Shown: one piece after another, positions 31,759 through 39,762 of the stretch
Layout: each line of letters starts with the position of its first letter
Position numbering within the stretch: the first letter of the stretch is position 1
Source of the DNA: JADZFO01 sp964512635
Lineage (GTDB): Bacteria > 4484-113 > JAFGCY01
Reading direction: 5' to 3'
Assembly: GCA_964512635.1 (NCBI GenBank)
Contig: CAZEJB010000002.1
Coordinates: 1 to 64,000 of the forward strand
Length of the DNA: 64,000 bases
Position numbers and translations under genes: made by a program
Notes under the pieces: model-generated
Told to the model about the DNA's origin: nothing
The model's database searches: none
Seen by the model: the letters and a program-made list of their open reading frames with translations, nothing else

Positions 31759-34700
31759 TTGGACATTGTTAGCCAGACGTTGACGGGCCTGTCGACGTCG
31801 AGCAAAAGGAATGAGGCGGCGGGCTCCGGCAACGGCCGGGGCATGCTGGTGGTCAACGCGAATGCTGAGATAGTGCAGGTTGACAGTGACTTTGCAGCCC
31901 TGCTTGGCCTTCTGCCGCACGAACTGATTGGCAGCAGCGCATTTAAGCTGCTGGTTGAAGATGATCTGGAACTGGCCCGCGAGCTGTTCAGCAGCCTGAT
32001 CACAGGCACCACGCCGCAAGTCAGCGCAGAGGTACGGCTGCAGGCTTCGCGGGATACGGTTAGCGTGACTGCCTCAGCCCTGCTGGTTCCCGACTTGCGG
32101 GGCGGCGACCCGCTGATTGTGGTCAGTTTCCTGCGCCAGGCCGTGTCGGCAACACCTGGCTTGTCCAATGACCGTTACCGGCGCCTGGTCGAATCCGCCC
32201 GGGCAATTCCCTTTGAGTATGATGTGGCGAGACGCTGCTACAGCTATGTCGGACAGCAAGCCGTGCACATCCTGGGTTATCCGCTGGACAACTGGTACCA
32301 GCCTTTGTTCTGGCACCAGATAGCCCATCCCGACGACCGCGAGGACGCTAACCAGGCCTACTGGACTGCCGCGATGGAAGGCGGCCAGATTGATGTGCAT
32401 TACCGCGCGCTGGACTCTGAAGGTCGCGTGCGCTGGATTCGTGAAGTGGCAGTCGCCATTACCGGTCCGGAAGGACCGCGGCACTACTGGGGCTTCATGT
32501 TCGATATCACCGAGCGCAAGCAGGCCCAGGAAGCACTTAGAAGCAGCGAAGCCCAGTTGCGTCAGATCTCAGAAACGATCCTGGACCTTGTGTGTACGCT
32601 GGATGCCACTGGCAGCTTCCTTTACGCCAGTCCCTCCTATCGCGCAACAATGGGCTATGAGCCTGATGAGCTTGTCGGCCGCAGCGCCTTTGAGTTTATC
32701 CACCCTGATGATGCGATGGTCGTGCGCCGGGCTTTTCTGCAGCACCTCGACAGCCGTCGTCCGGGGCAGTTGCGCTTTCGCTTCCTGAATGCTTATGGGA
32801 AGTACGTCTGGGTTGAGTCAGTCGGCAACATCCTCCTTAATGGCGACGGCGTTGTCACCGGTGCCGTCGTTTCCAGCCGTGACATCTCAAAGCAGGTACA
32901 GACTGAAGATGCCCTGACACGCTCGATGGAGCGTTTCAAGCTGCTTGTCGAGTCCACTGGTGTGGTGGCCTACGAGTTCGATGCGCGCAGTGGGGACATA
33001 ACGTATGTGGCGCCGCAGATTGAGCATTTACTGGGTCACCCGGTGGAGAACTGGTACGACAAACAGTTCTGGCGCGATCATGTTCATCCAGAGGATCTGA
33101 GCTATACCGACGCTCTGCTGAGTTCAGTCGAACAAAGCGATGTCTCCATCTCGGCGAGCTATCGGATGCTGGATTACAGCGGACACTACGTCTGGGTCAA
33201 GGATGTCTTCTATCCCCAGGTGCTGGATGGCAAGCTGCGCGAGGTTCGCGGCTTTCTGATTGATATTGACGAGGAGAAGCAGGTCGAAGCCGAATTGCTG
33301 GGCAGCCGCGAGCGCTTCCGCCTGCTGGTTGAGTCCACCGGCATCGTGGCCTATGAGTCCAACCTCGTTGAAGGCAAAGTTGTCTATGTCGGCCCGCAGA
33401 TCGAGCAGCTGCTGGGCCATCGCCTGGAAAACTGGTACCGCCCTTCCTTCTGGCTGGAGACGATCCACCCCGACGACATGAGTGAGGCCGACCGCCAGCT
33501 TGAGGAAGCGCGCAAGAGCGGCCAGCCGGTCCAGCTGGTCTACCGTATGCTGGACTCTCAGGGGCGGGCGGTCTGGATCCGCGATCATTATTTTCCGGTG
33601 CTGCGTGATGGCGCGCTGGTCGGCGATCGAGGATTCATTATCGATATCAGCGAAGCCAAGCGGGCTGAGCTTGAGCGGCAGGAAATGGAGACCCAGATCC
33701 AGCACGCCCAGCGGATGGAAAGCCTGGGTCAAATGGCCGGCGGCATCGCCCATGACTTCAACAACCTGCTGACCGCCATCGGCGGCTATGCCGAACTGGC
33801 TTCGCGGCAGACTGAAGAAAGCGAGACGCGCCAACTGGTTGAGCAGATCATCAATTCAACCCGCCGCGCCGCTGACCTGACCCGCCAGTTGCTGGCCTAT
33901 GCCGGCCAGGGCCGCCGGGTCGAGCAGTCCTGCAACATCAACAGCATCGTGCGCGAGATGAGCGCGCTCCTGCAATCGGTCATTTCCCGCAAGGTCAACC
34001 TGCGCTTCGAGCTGGCCCCCTCCGAAATGACCATCAAAGGCGAGGCCAGCCAGCTGCGCCAGGTGGTCATGGAGCTGCTCAGCAACGCCAGCGACTCCAT
34101 TGGAGAAAACCCGGGCGAGATCGTCATCCGCAGTGGCGTCGAGGATCTGCGCTCGTCCGATACACGCGGACATTACAGCGACGGCCCGCCGGCACCCGGC
34201 AGCTATGTTGTGCTGGAAGTTGAGGACAGCGGCTGCGGTATGGACGCCCAGTCGATGCGCCGGATCTTCGATCCCTTCTTCACGACTAAGTTCACAGGAC
34301 GAGGCCTTGGCCTGGCTGCGGTTCAAGGCATAGTCAGGGCGCACGGCGGTACTGTGCACGTAGAAAGCCGTCCCGGCATGGGCACCAGCATCAAGGTATT
34401 CCTGCCCGCTCGCAACCTGCAGACAGTTGAGCCCGCCGCGCCGGCGCAGCCAGCCCGGGCCCCGCAACAGCGACAGACCGAAGGATCGGCTGTGCAGGCC
34501 ATGAACCTTGGCGGCTATGTGCTTGTAGTCGACGACGAGGAGTCAGTGCGCGCGATCACGCAGGCTATTCTGAAGAAGCAGGGGATCAGCGTGCTGACAG
34601 CCGCGGACGGAGTAGAAGCGGTAGCCATGGTGCAGGAGCACGGTGCCGAGATTGCCCTGGTGCTGCTGGACGTGACCATGCCGCGGATGTCCGGGGTTGA

Positions 34701-34914
34701 AGCCTTCAGGGCTATGCGGGAGCTGCAGCCTGATATCCGTGTAGTTTTGTCCAGCGGCTACAACCAGGCCGAAGCCTATCGACAGTTTTCACAGGAAGGC
34801 CTCTGCGGCTTTATTCAAAAGCCCTACCTGCGACAGGAACTGCTCGATACGATCAGCGAGGTCCTGCTGCCTCAGGACGCACCTTCAGCTCTAGCGGCGG
34901 CGGAGACAAGCTAG
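31759..34914 (+). CDS. Hybrid sensor histidine kinase with five PAS domains and receiver
   Basis: 1051 residues with no membrane segment, so probably cytoplasmic. PAS domains at about 27-127, 139-260, 267-382, 393-512 and 519-638; the fourth and fifth are recent duplicates (LLVESTG-VAYE in both, LGH--ENWY in both). The kinase core has phosphoacceptor His665 in GGIAHDFNN, G1/G2 boxes EDSGCGM and GRGLGLAAVQGI, then a receiver (about 915-1040) with phosphoacceptor Asp971 in LLDVTMPRMSG and Lys in IQKPY. TTG start with GAGGAGAAGG ahead. The efflux operon begins 78 bases downstream, but a regulatory link is only suggested by position. Confidence 0.93.
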   Translation: MDIVSQTLTGLSTSSKRNEAAGSGNGRGMLVVNANAEIVQVDSDFAALLGLLPHELIGSSAFKLLVEDDLELARELFSSLITGTTPQVSAEVRLQASRDTVSVTASALLVPDLRGGDPLIVVSFLRQAVSATPGLSNDRYRRLVESARAIPFEYDVARRCYSYVGQQAVHILGYPLDNWYQPLFWHQIAHPDDREDANQAYWTAAMEGGQIDVHYRALDSEGRVRWIREVAVAITGPEGPRHYWGFMFDITERKQAQEALRSSEAQLRQISETILDLVCTLDATGSFLYASPSYRATMGYEPDELVGRSAFEFIHPDDAMVVRRAFLQHLDSRRPGQLRFRFLNAYGKYVWVESVGNILLNGDGVVTGAVVSSRDISKQVQTEDALTRSMERFKLLVESTGVVAYEFDARSGDITYVAPQIEHLLGHPVENWYDKQFWRDHVHPEDLSYTDALLSSVEQSDVSISASYRMLDYSGHYVWVKDVFYPQVLDGKLREVRGFLIDIDEEKQVEAELLGSRERFRLLVESTGIVAYESNLVEGKVVYVGPQIEQLLGHRLENWYRPSFWLETIHPDDMSEADRQLEEARKSGQPVQLVYRMLDSQGRAVWIRDHYFPVLRDGALVGDRGFIIDISEAKRAELERQEMETQIQHAQRMESLGQMAGGIAHDFNNLLTAIGGYAELASRQTEESETRQLVEQIINSTRRAADLTRQLLAYAGQGRRVEQSCNINSIVREMSALLQSVISRKVNLRFELAPSEMTIKGEASQLRQVVMELLSNASDSIGENPGEIVIRSGVEDLRSSDTRGHYSDGPPAPGSYVVLEVEDSGCGMDAQSMRRIFDPFFTTKFTGRGLGLAAVQGIVRAHGGTVHVESRPGMGTSIKVFLPARNLQTVEPAAPAQPARAPQQRQTEGSAVQAMNLGGYVLVVDDEESVRAITQAILKKQGISVLTAADGVEAVAMVQEHGAEIALVLLDVTMPRMSGVEAFRAMRELQPDIRVVLSSGYNQAEAYRQFSQEGLCGFIQKPYLRQELLDTISEVLLPQDAPSALAAAETS

Positions 34915-34952
34915 ACCCAACGCTGAACATCGAGGCCCGAGCCTACCTCTAT

Positions 34953-34971
34953 CTACTATGTGCTATAGTAG
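34953..34971. promoter_or_regulatory. Inverted repeat before the metal efflux operon
   Basis: CTACTAT-GTGCT-ATAGTAG, a perfect 7-bp inverted repeat with a 5-base centre, in the only gap before the first efflux gene and directly ahead of its ribosome site GAGGAGG (34976-34982). The size and AT-rich arms would suit an operator for a dimeric metalloregulator, but no such regulator gene lies nearby. Confidence 0.4.
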
Positions 34972-34992
34972 CTCTGAGGAGGCTGGCTGGCT

Positions 34993-37062
34993 GTGCGCCG
35001 TGGGCGACATTTGGTATGGCTTGGCGCGATGAAGGCGCTGCTGTTCAGCAGCCTGCTTACGTCCGCGCCCGCTTTGGCCGGGGAATACACCGCTGTCGAG
35101 GTCGGCAGCAGCGGCGAGATCCTGGACAACTCCGCCCTGCATCAGCCCAAGCACTACCTGCGCGACGATGACGAGTTGGACGAGCGTATCCGCTGCCTGC
35201 TGGCGGATATGGACGACCTGCTGATGCACCTCCACACCCAGCCGGCCCAGATGGCGGACTCGCCCCCAGTCTATGCACCGGCGGACGCTGAGCTCGGCCG
35301 ACTATTCGCTATAGCCCTCGACAACAACCCTGACCTGGTCCCAATGCGCACCGAGATGGGAATGCTGGCCGCGCGCACCCGCCAGGAAGGGGCCAAAATG
35401 GACCCGATGCTGGGACTGGAGCTGGACGACCTGAACAGCCCGTTGCCAGTATTGCGACAGGCCCGGGACATGCGGGTCAGAGTGATGCTCTCGCAGGAGT
35501 TCGAAAGCTACGGCAAGCGCGGCTTGCGCCGCGAGATTGCCCACCGTGACGAAGTGCTCAAGGAATTCGAGCTCAAGCAGGAAGAGCTTGATCTGCTCAT
35601 GGAGCTGACCGGCGCTTACTACGACCTGTTTGGCTCGCGGGCCAGGCTGCGCAGTCTGGAGCAGAACATCAAGCTGATGGGCGTGCTGATCGAGCTGGCA
35701 AACAGGAAATACAGCGTCGGTCTTACCCCGCTGGCGGCCGTCATGTCGGCTCAGGTACAGCAAACACAGATGGAAGCGATGCGGGTCGAGCTGAAGAACC
35801 TTATCGCCCAGCAGGAAGTAAAGCTGGAAGGGCTCGTGGGCCGGCCTCAGGGCTTCCACGCCGCCGACCTGCGCTTTGACGTTGTCTATCCCATCCCGCC
35901 GGCGATTGACTGGGACAACCAGGAATTGCTGCAGGCGCTGTTGGAATGCCGTCCCGATTACCAGCTCCTGGAAGCCCGGGCCGAGCAGGAAGACCTGCGA
36001 CTGGAGCTGGCCCGGCGCGAGTACCGCCCGGACTACACACTCAGCGCGGAATACAGCGTCTCTCCCATGGGCCAGGACGGGCTGATGGCCGGTGTGGAGA
36101 TTCCGCTGTTCACCCACAAGGAAGAGCGCCAGGATGCGATGGTGCAGGAAGCCCACGCTGAGCGTGAAAAGACAGACGATGAGCAGGCCGCGCTTGAGAA
36201 CAGCCTGCTGTCCGAGCTGGAAGAGTTTCAGTATGAGCTGCGAATGCACTCGCAGCTTGTTGAGCTCTACCGCAAAGGACTGGTTCCGCAGGCCAGACTG
36301 GCGCTGGACAGTAACATTGCGGCCTACAGCGCCAACATGATGGATCTCAGCGACCTGGTTATGAGCCAGCAGACCCTGCTGACTCAGCAGCAGGAGCTGG
36401 AGCAGAACTACATTCACATCATCCATACGCTCAGCGACCTGCAGGTGATGAGCTGCGGCGCCTTTGACCCGCAGCCATATATGGTGGCCGACCCCGAGGC
36501 CGGCGCGATGAATGGTCTGGCCCAGCCCTTCGACCTGGCCAATCAGGCCATCGCTGAGAGCAGCCGACTGGATCAGCCGCGCTTCCGGGAAGCCGGGGCT
36601 GAGCAGCCGCCGCATATCGATGAAGACGCGAATGATGCTCTGGACAGCGAACTGCGTCCAGGAGGTTTCATTCGCCAGCTCGACCTGCCAGGCCCACAGC
36701 CGCAACCCCCAACTGGCACCGAGTCGCCAGCGGATCCCGCGCCTGCACCTGAAAGCAGCAATCCGACAACCAGCGATGGAGTCAAGCCGGATGGGCAGGA
36801 AGGCAAAGACGTCGACAAGTCCCGCGAAGCCTTCTTCAAGCCCTTTGTGCCCTCGGCTCCTGATGAGGGCCAGCAGAAAGCTGAACCTGCCGCAGCCGGA
36901 TCCAGCGCAGAAACCCCGGGGGATGCGGATTCTGAAGACGCGGATTCTGGAGCCGCGAAAGCCGACAACGAGGAGCCGGCCAGCAAGGAACCTGACTCTG
37001 ATGAACCAGCTGACAAAGTGAAAGACCCGGAAAAGTCAAAGGACAGTGACAGCGATGATTGA
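34993..37062 (+). CDS. TolC/CusC-type outer-membrane efflux protein with acidic tail
   Basis: 689 residues. A signal peptide (about 1-29, ending APALAGE) is followed by an outer-membrane efflux protein fold: two helical repeats (about 95-310 and 315-490) with conserved pieces such as NPDLVPMRTEMGMLAARTRQ, ELTGAYYDLFGSRARL and PDYTLSAEYSVSPMGQDGLM. From about 545 to the end lies a Pro/Ser/Asp/Glu-rich tail, ending with many Asp and Lys, that typical channels lack; it could bind metal or partner proteins in the periplasm. The GTG at 34993 has GAGGAGG ten bases ahead; an in-frame ATG at 35029 lacks one. First gene of the efflux operon. Confidence 0.88.
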   Translation: MRRGRHLVWLGAMKALLFSSLLTSAPALAGEYTAVEVGSSGEILDNSALHQPKHYLRDDDELDERIRCLLADMDDLLMHLHTQPAQMADSPPVYAPADAELGRLFAIALDNNPDLVPMRTEMGMLAARTRQEGAKMDPMLGLELDDLNSPLPVLRQARDMRVRVMLSQEFESYGKRGLRREIAHRDEVLKEFELKQEELDLLMELTGAYYDLFGSRARLRSLEQNIKLMGVLIELANRKYSVGLTPLAAVMSAQVQQTQMEAMRVELKNLIAQQEVKLEGLVGRPQGFHAADLRFDVVYPIPPAIDWDNQELLQALLECRPDYQLLEARAEQEDLRLELARREYRPDYTLSAEYSVSPMGQDGLMAGVEIPLFTHKEERQDAMVQEAHAEREKTDDEQAALENSLLSELEEFQYELRMHSQLVELYRKGLVPQARLALDSNIAAYSANMMDLSDLVMSQQTLLTQQQELEQNYIHIIHTLSDLQVMSCGAFDPQPYMVADPEAGAMNGLAQPFDLANQAIAESSRLDQPRFREAGAEQPPHIDEDANDALDSELRPGGFIRQLDLPGPQPQPPTGTESPADPAPAPESSNPTTSDGVKPDGQEGKDVDKSREAFFKPFVPSAPDEGQQKAEPAAAGSSAETPGDADSEDADSGAAKADNEEPASKEPDSDEPADKVKDPEKSKDSDSDD

Positions 37063-37723
37063 GCAGGGCCACGAGGGACCACGGGCCGAGGAGCATGAGG
37101 CTGATTTTTACGTCGAGCCAGCCCAGCTGCGCGGCGGCGACATCGCCGGCGTGATCCTGGCACTGCTGGCGCTGGCGGTTATCGGCATCAGTGGTTATGT
37201 CTGGCTCAACCCGCATCTCAGCGCCGCTGACCTGCCAACACTTCTGCGCGGCAAAGCTGGCAGTGCTGATTCGAAGATTACGCAATCGGCCGGCAGTGAA
37301 ACAACCGCCGCTGACAATGCCGCTAAGGATCCAGCCGATTCGGCGCTGGCAGAAACAGGCAGCTGCCCCTATTGCGGCATGTTTACTGCCAATAGTGCCG
37401 CCCACGTCGAAGCCCACTGGAGCAATGGCTCGGAGACCGACCACGATTGCTGGGACTGCACTTTCAACTGGGGTCGCCAGGCGGGTTTGCAGCTTGAGCA
37501 TGCCCAGGTTGTGGACTACCCGACCGCCGGCGACAGTCCACAGTGGCTCGAGGCCGACAAGGCCTTTTATCTGTACGACACCGAAAAACTGGAAGGCAGC
37601 ATGCCGCCTTATGTGGCTGCTTTTGCTGACAAGGCCGCAGCTCAGGCTGCGCAGGGGGAACTGGGAGGGGAGCTGCTGGACTGGACGGCTCTTCGCAGCC
37701 GCTTTGAGGATACCAATGGGTAA
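37046..37723 (+). CDS. NosL-like membrane-anchored metal protein
   Basis: 225 residues overlapping the previous gene by 17 bases. An N-terminal cytoplasmic stretch and one membrane segment (about 32-53) tether a periplasmic NosL-like domain (about 103-220) with CPYCGMF as the Cys-x-x-Cys-Gly-Met site, then DHDCWDCTFNWG, and KAFYLYDTEKLEGSMPPYVAAF, the conserved core of NosL. NosL is a Cu(I)-binding lipoprotein serving nitrous oxide reductase; no nos genes are near. Here the context is a CusCBA-type pump, so delivery or sensing of Cu(I) for export is a fair inference. The N-terminal ATG could instead be the in-frame one four codons later. Confidence 0.8.
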   Translation: MTAMIEQGHEGPRAEEHEADFYVEPAQLRGGDIAGVILALLALAVIGISGYVWLNPHLSAADLPTLLRGKAGSADSKITQSAGSETTAADNAAKDPADSALAETGSCPYCGMFTANSAAHVEAHWSNGSETDHDCWDCTFNWGRQAGLQLEHAQVVDYPTAGDSPQWLEADKAFYLYDTEKLEGSMPPYVAAFADKAAAQAAQGELGGELLDWTALRSRFEDTNG

Positions 37724-37748
37724 ACCATATACAATTTTGGAGGATACT

Positions 37749-38219
37749 ATGCGTTATGCGGTATTGCTAGTCGGCCTGTTGCTCGCCCTCGTGGGCTTGC
37801 AGACCGCTTTTGCGGAAACAGGCAAGGCCGATCGGCCGCGCTGCGAGAACTGCGGCATGTTCACGGACATCAGCACCACCCACTCGCTGGCCAAGATCAC
37901 ACTGGATGGGAAGACCGCAGAGCACAGCTTTGTCTGCCTTGAATGCGTGTTTGAAAAGCTCGCCGAGTGGGGAGACCGGGCCAGCCTCAAGAGCATCAAG
38001 GTGATTGACTACAACACTGCGAGCAGCGATGTACGCAAGTATGTGGATGTCGGCAAGGCCTGGTTCCTCTACGACACCAGCAAGCTGAAGGGCAGCATGC
38101 CCACCTATACCGCGGCGTTCAGCAGCAAGGCGGCGGCGGAGAAGGCCAAGGCCGATCTGGGCGGTACCCTGATGCAGTGGGATGCCCTCAAGCCCAAGCT
38201 GATCGAAGCAGCCAAGTGA
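37749..38219 (+). CDS. NosL-like periplasmic metal protein
   Basis: 156 residues. Signal peptide (about 1-22, ending TAFAETG) then a NosL-like domain: CENCGMF (about 32-38), a second pair CLECVFEKLAEWG, and KAWFLYDTSKLKGSMPTYTAAF. The two NosL-like proteins share this last block almost word for word, so they arose by duplication, with one kept membrane-anchored and this one soluble or released. GGAGG precedes the ATG by seven bases; 25 bases separate it from the previous gene. Likely periplasmic Cu(I) carrier for the pump encoded next. Confidence 0.85.
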   Translation: MRYAVLLVGLLLALVGLQTAFAETGKADRPRCENCGMFTDISTTHSLAKITLDGKTAEHSFVCLECVFEKLAEWGDRASLKSIKVIDYNTASSDVRKYVDVGKAWFLYDTSKLKGSMPTYTAAFSSKAAAEKAKADLGGTLMQWDALKPKLIEAAK

Positions 38220-38253
38220 GCCTGGAGTTCAAGCTAAACCTACAACAACTTAT

Positions 38254-39762
38254 ATGACACGTAAAGGTATACAACTTTCACCGGGGCTGCTGACCTTCGT
38301 CGTCGGCCTGCTGCTGCTATCGCTGGCCGGTGTTGCTTATCAGCAGTATCTGCTTAGCAGCGGAGGGGTCGGGTCGGCGCCGGCAAAGGGAACTGCCTCA
38401 AGCACAGCTCAGGCAGTGAAGTATGCCTGCCCGATGCGCTGCGTCGAGACTGAAGAGCCGGGTCCCTGCCCGGTTTGCGGAATGGACATGCAGCCGATAA
38501 CTTCGGCTTCAGCAGCCAGCAGCTCTGCGGGCGCACCGGCCGCCGGTCCACAGATGTACACCTGTCCGATGCACCCGCAGATTGTCCAGGACCATCCCGG
38601 CTCCTGCCCGATCTGCGGTATGGAGCTGGTCCCCAAGCAGGACTCCGGCGGCGGGATTGACCCGGCACTGGACAGCGCAACCGCGGCGGTCCGGCTCAGC
38701 CCGGCACAGGCAGTACTCAGCGGCATCGAGGCCGTTCACCCCAGCCGGGAGCATAAGGCCCTGAGCATTCCAGCCTTTGGGCAGACGGTTATCCCGGATG
38801 GGCAGATCGAGAGTATCTCGAGCTGGACCGAGGGGCGGATTGACGACCTGTTCCTGAAGGACACCGGGGGCGTGGTGAAGAAGGGCGACCACATCCTGGA
38901 TCTCTACAGTGAAGAGCTGGTGCAGGCCCAGGAGGAGTTTCTGGTCGCCAAGGCCGCGGTGGACCAGTTGTCTGGCAGCGGCTACGAGAGCATCAGCCAG
39001 TCGAGCCGCAGCTTGCTGGAGGCCTCGCGCACCAAGCTCTCCCGCCTCGGCATGACCGCCGAGCAGGTCAGGAGCCTTGAGGACAGCGGCCGGGTGGCCG
39101 ACCGGATTCCGATCTACGCCGGCAAAGGCGGCGTGGTGATGGAGAAGAAGGTCGCCGAGGGCATGTATGTCATGAAAGGCGAGAGTCTCTATGAGGTCGC
39201 CGACCTCTCAAAGCTCTGGGTTGAAGTGCAGGTCTTTGAGGCCGATGCCGCCAAGCTGCGCGCTGGTGACCGGGTTGCCTTTGAAAGCCCCAGCCAGCCG
39301 GGCAAGACTTATCGCGGCAAAGTGATTCTGATTGAGCCCGAAGTCTCGATGGAGACGCGCACCTGGACCGCCCGGGTGGAGGTTGCCAATCCTGACATGA
39401 GCCTGCGCCCCGGCCAGGTGCTGAATGCCACGCTGAGTTTTGACTATGGCGAGCTCCTGCTTTTACCGCGTAATGCAGTGCTGCACACCGGCGATGGAGA
39501 TCTGGTCTATGTCCTGGCGGGCCAGGACCTCTGGCAGCCCCGGCGCGTCAAGGTTGGCCGCGACTTCGGTGACCAGGTTGAGATTGTTGAGGGCCTGAGC
39601 GCCGATGAGGCCGTGGCAGGGACGGCGGTCTTCCTGCTCGACAGCGAGGCCCAGCTTAAGGGCATCCCGCGGCCGCTGGAGGAGCCAGGTACAGCCGGTG
39701 CTGCCGCTGAGTCCACCGCCTACCAGGCACACAGCCACAGCGAAGGCGCGGGCGATGACTGA
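38254..39762 (+). CDS. cusB: CusB-type efflux adaptor with two heavy-metal-binding domains
   Basis: 502 residues. N-terminal anchor (about 8-30), then two heavy-metal-binding modules of the YHS-like HMBD type: YACPMRCVETEEPGPCPVCG with MDM, and YTCPMHPQIVQDHPGSCPIC with GMEL. After these comes the membrane fusion fold: lipoyl/beta hybrid halves (AFGQTVIPDGQIESISSWTE, GGVVMEKKVAEGMYVMKGES) around a helical hairpin (about 220-275), then beta-barrel and membrane-proximal parts. CusB-type adaptors hand Cu(I)/Ag(I) to the pump. Two HMBDs give extra Met/Cys capture ahead of the pump. The gene overlaps the next by eight bases (ATGACTGA). Confidence 0.92.
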   Translation: MTRKGIQLSPGLLTFVVGLLLLSLAGVAYQQYLLSSGGVGSAPAKGTASSTAQAVKYACPMRCVETEEPGPCPVCGMDMQPITSASAASSSAGAPAAGPQMYTCPMHPQIVQDHPGSCPICGMELVPKQDSGGGIDPALDSATAAVRLSPAQAVLSGIEAVHPSREHKALSIPAFGQTVIPDGQIESISSWTEGRIDDLFLKDTGGVVKKGDHILDLYSEELVQAQEEFLVAKAAVDQLSGSGYESISQSSRSLLEASRTKLSRLGMTAEQVRSLEDSGRVADRIPIYAGKGGVVMEKKVAEGMYVMKGESLYEVADLSKLWVEVQVFEADAAKLRAGDRVAFESPSQPGKTYRGKVILIEPEVSMETRTWTARVEVANPDMSLRPGQVLNATLSFDYGELLLLPRNAVLHTGDGDLVYVLAGQDLWQPRRVKVGRDFGDQVEIVEGLSADEAVAGTAVFLLDSEAQLKGIPRPLEEPGTAGAAAESTAYQAHSHSEGAGDD

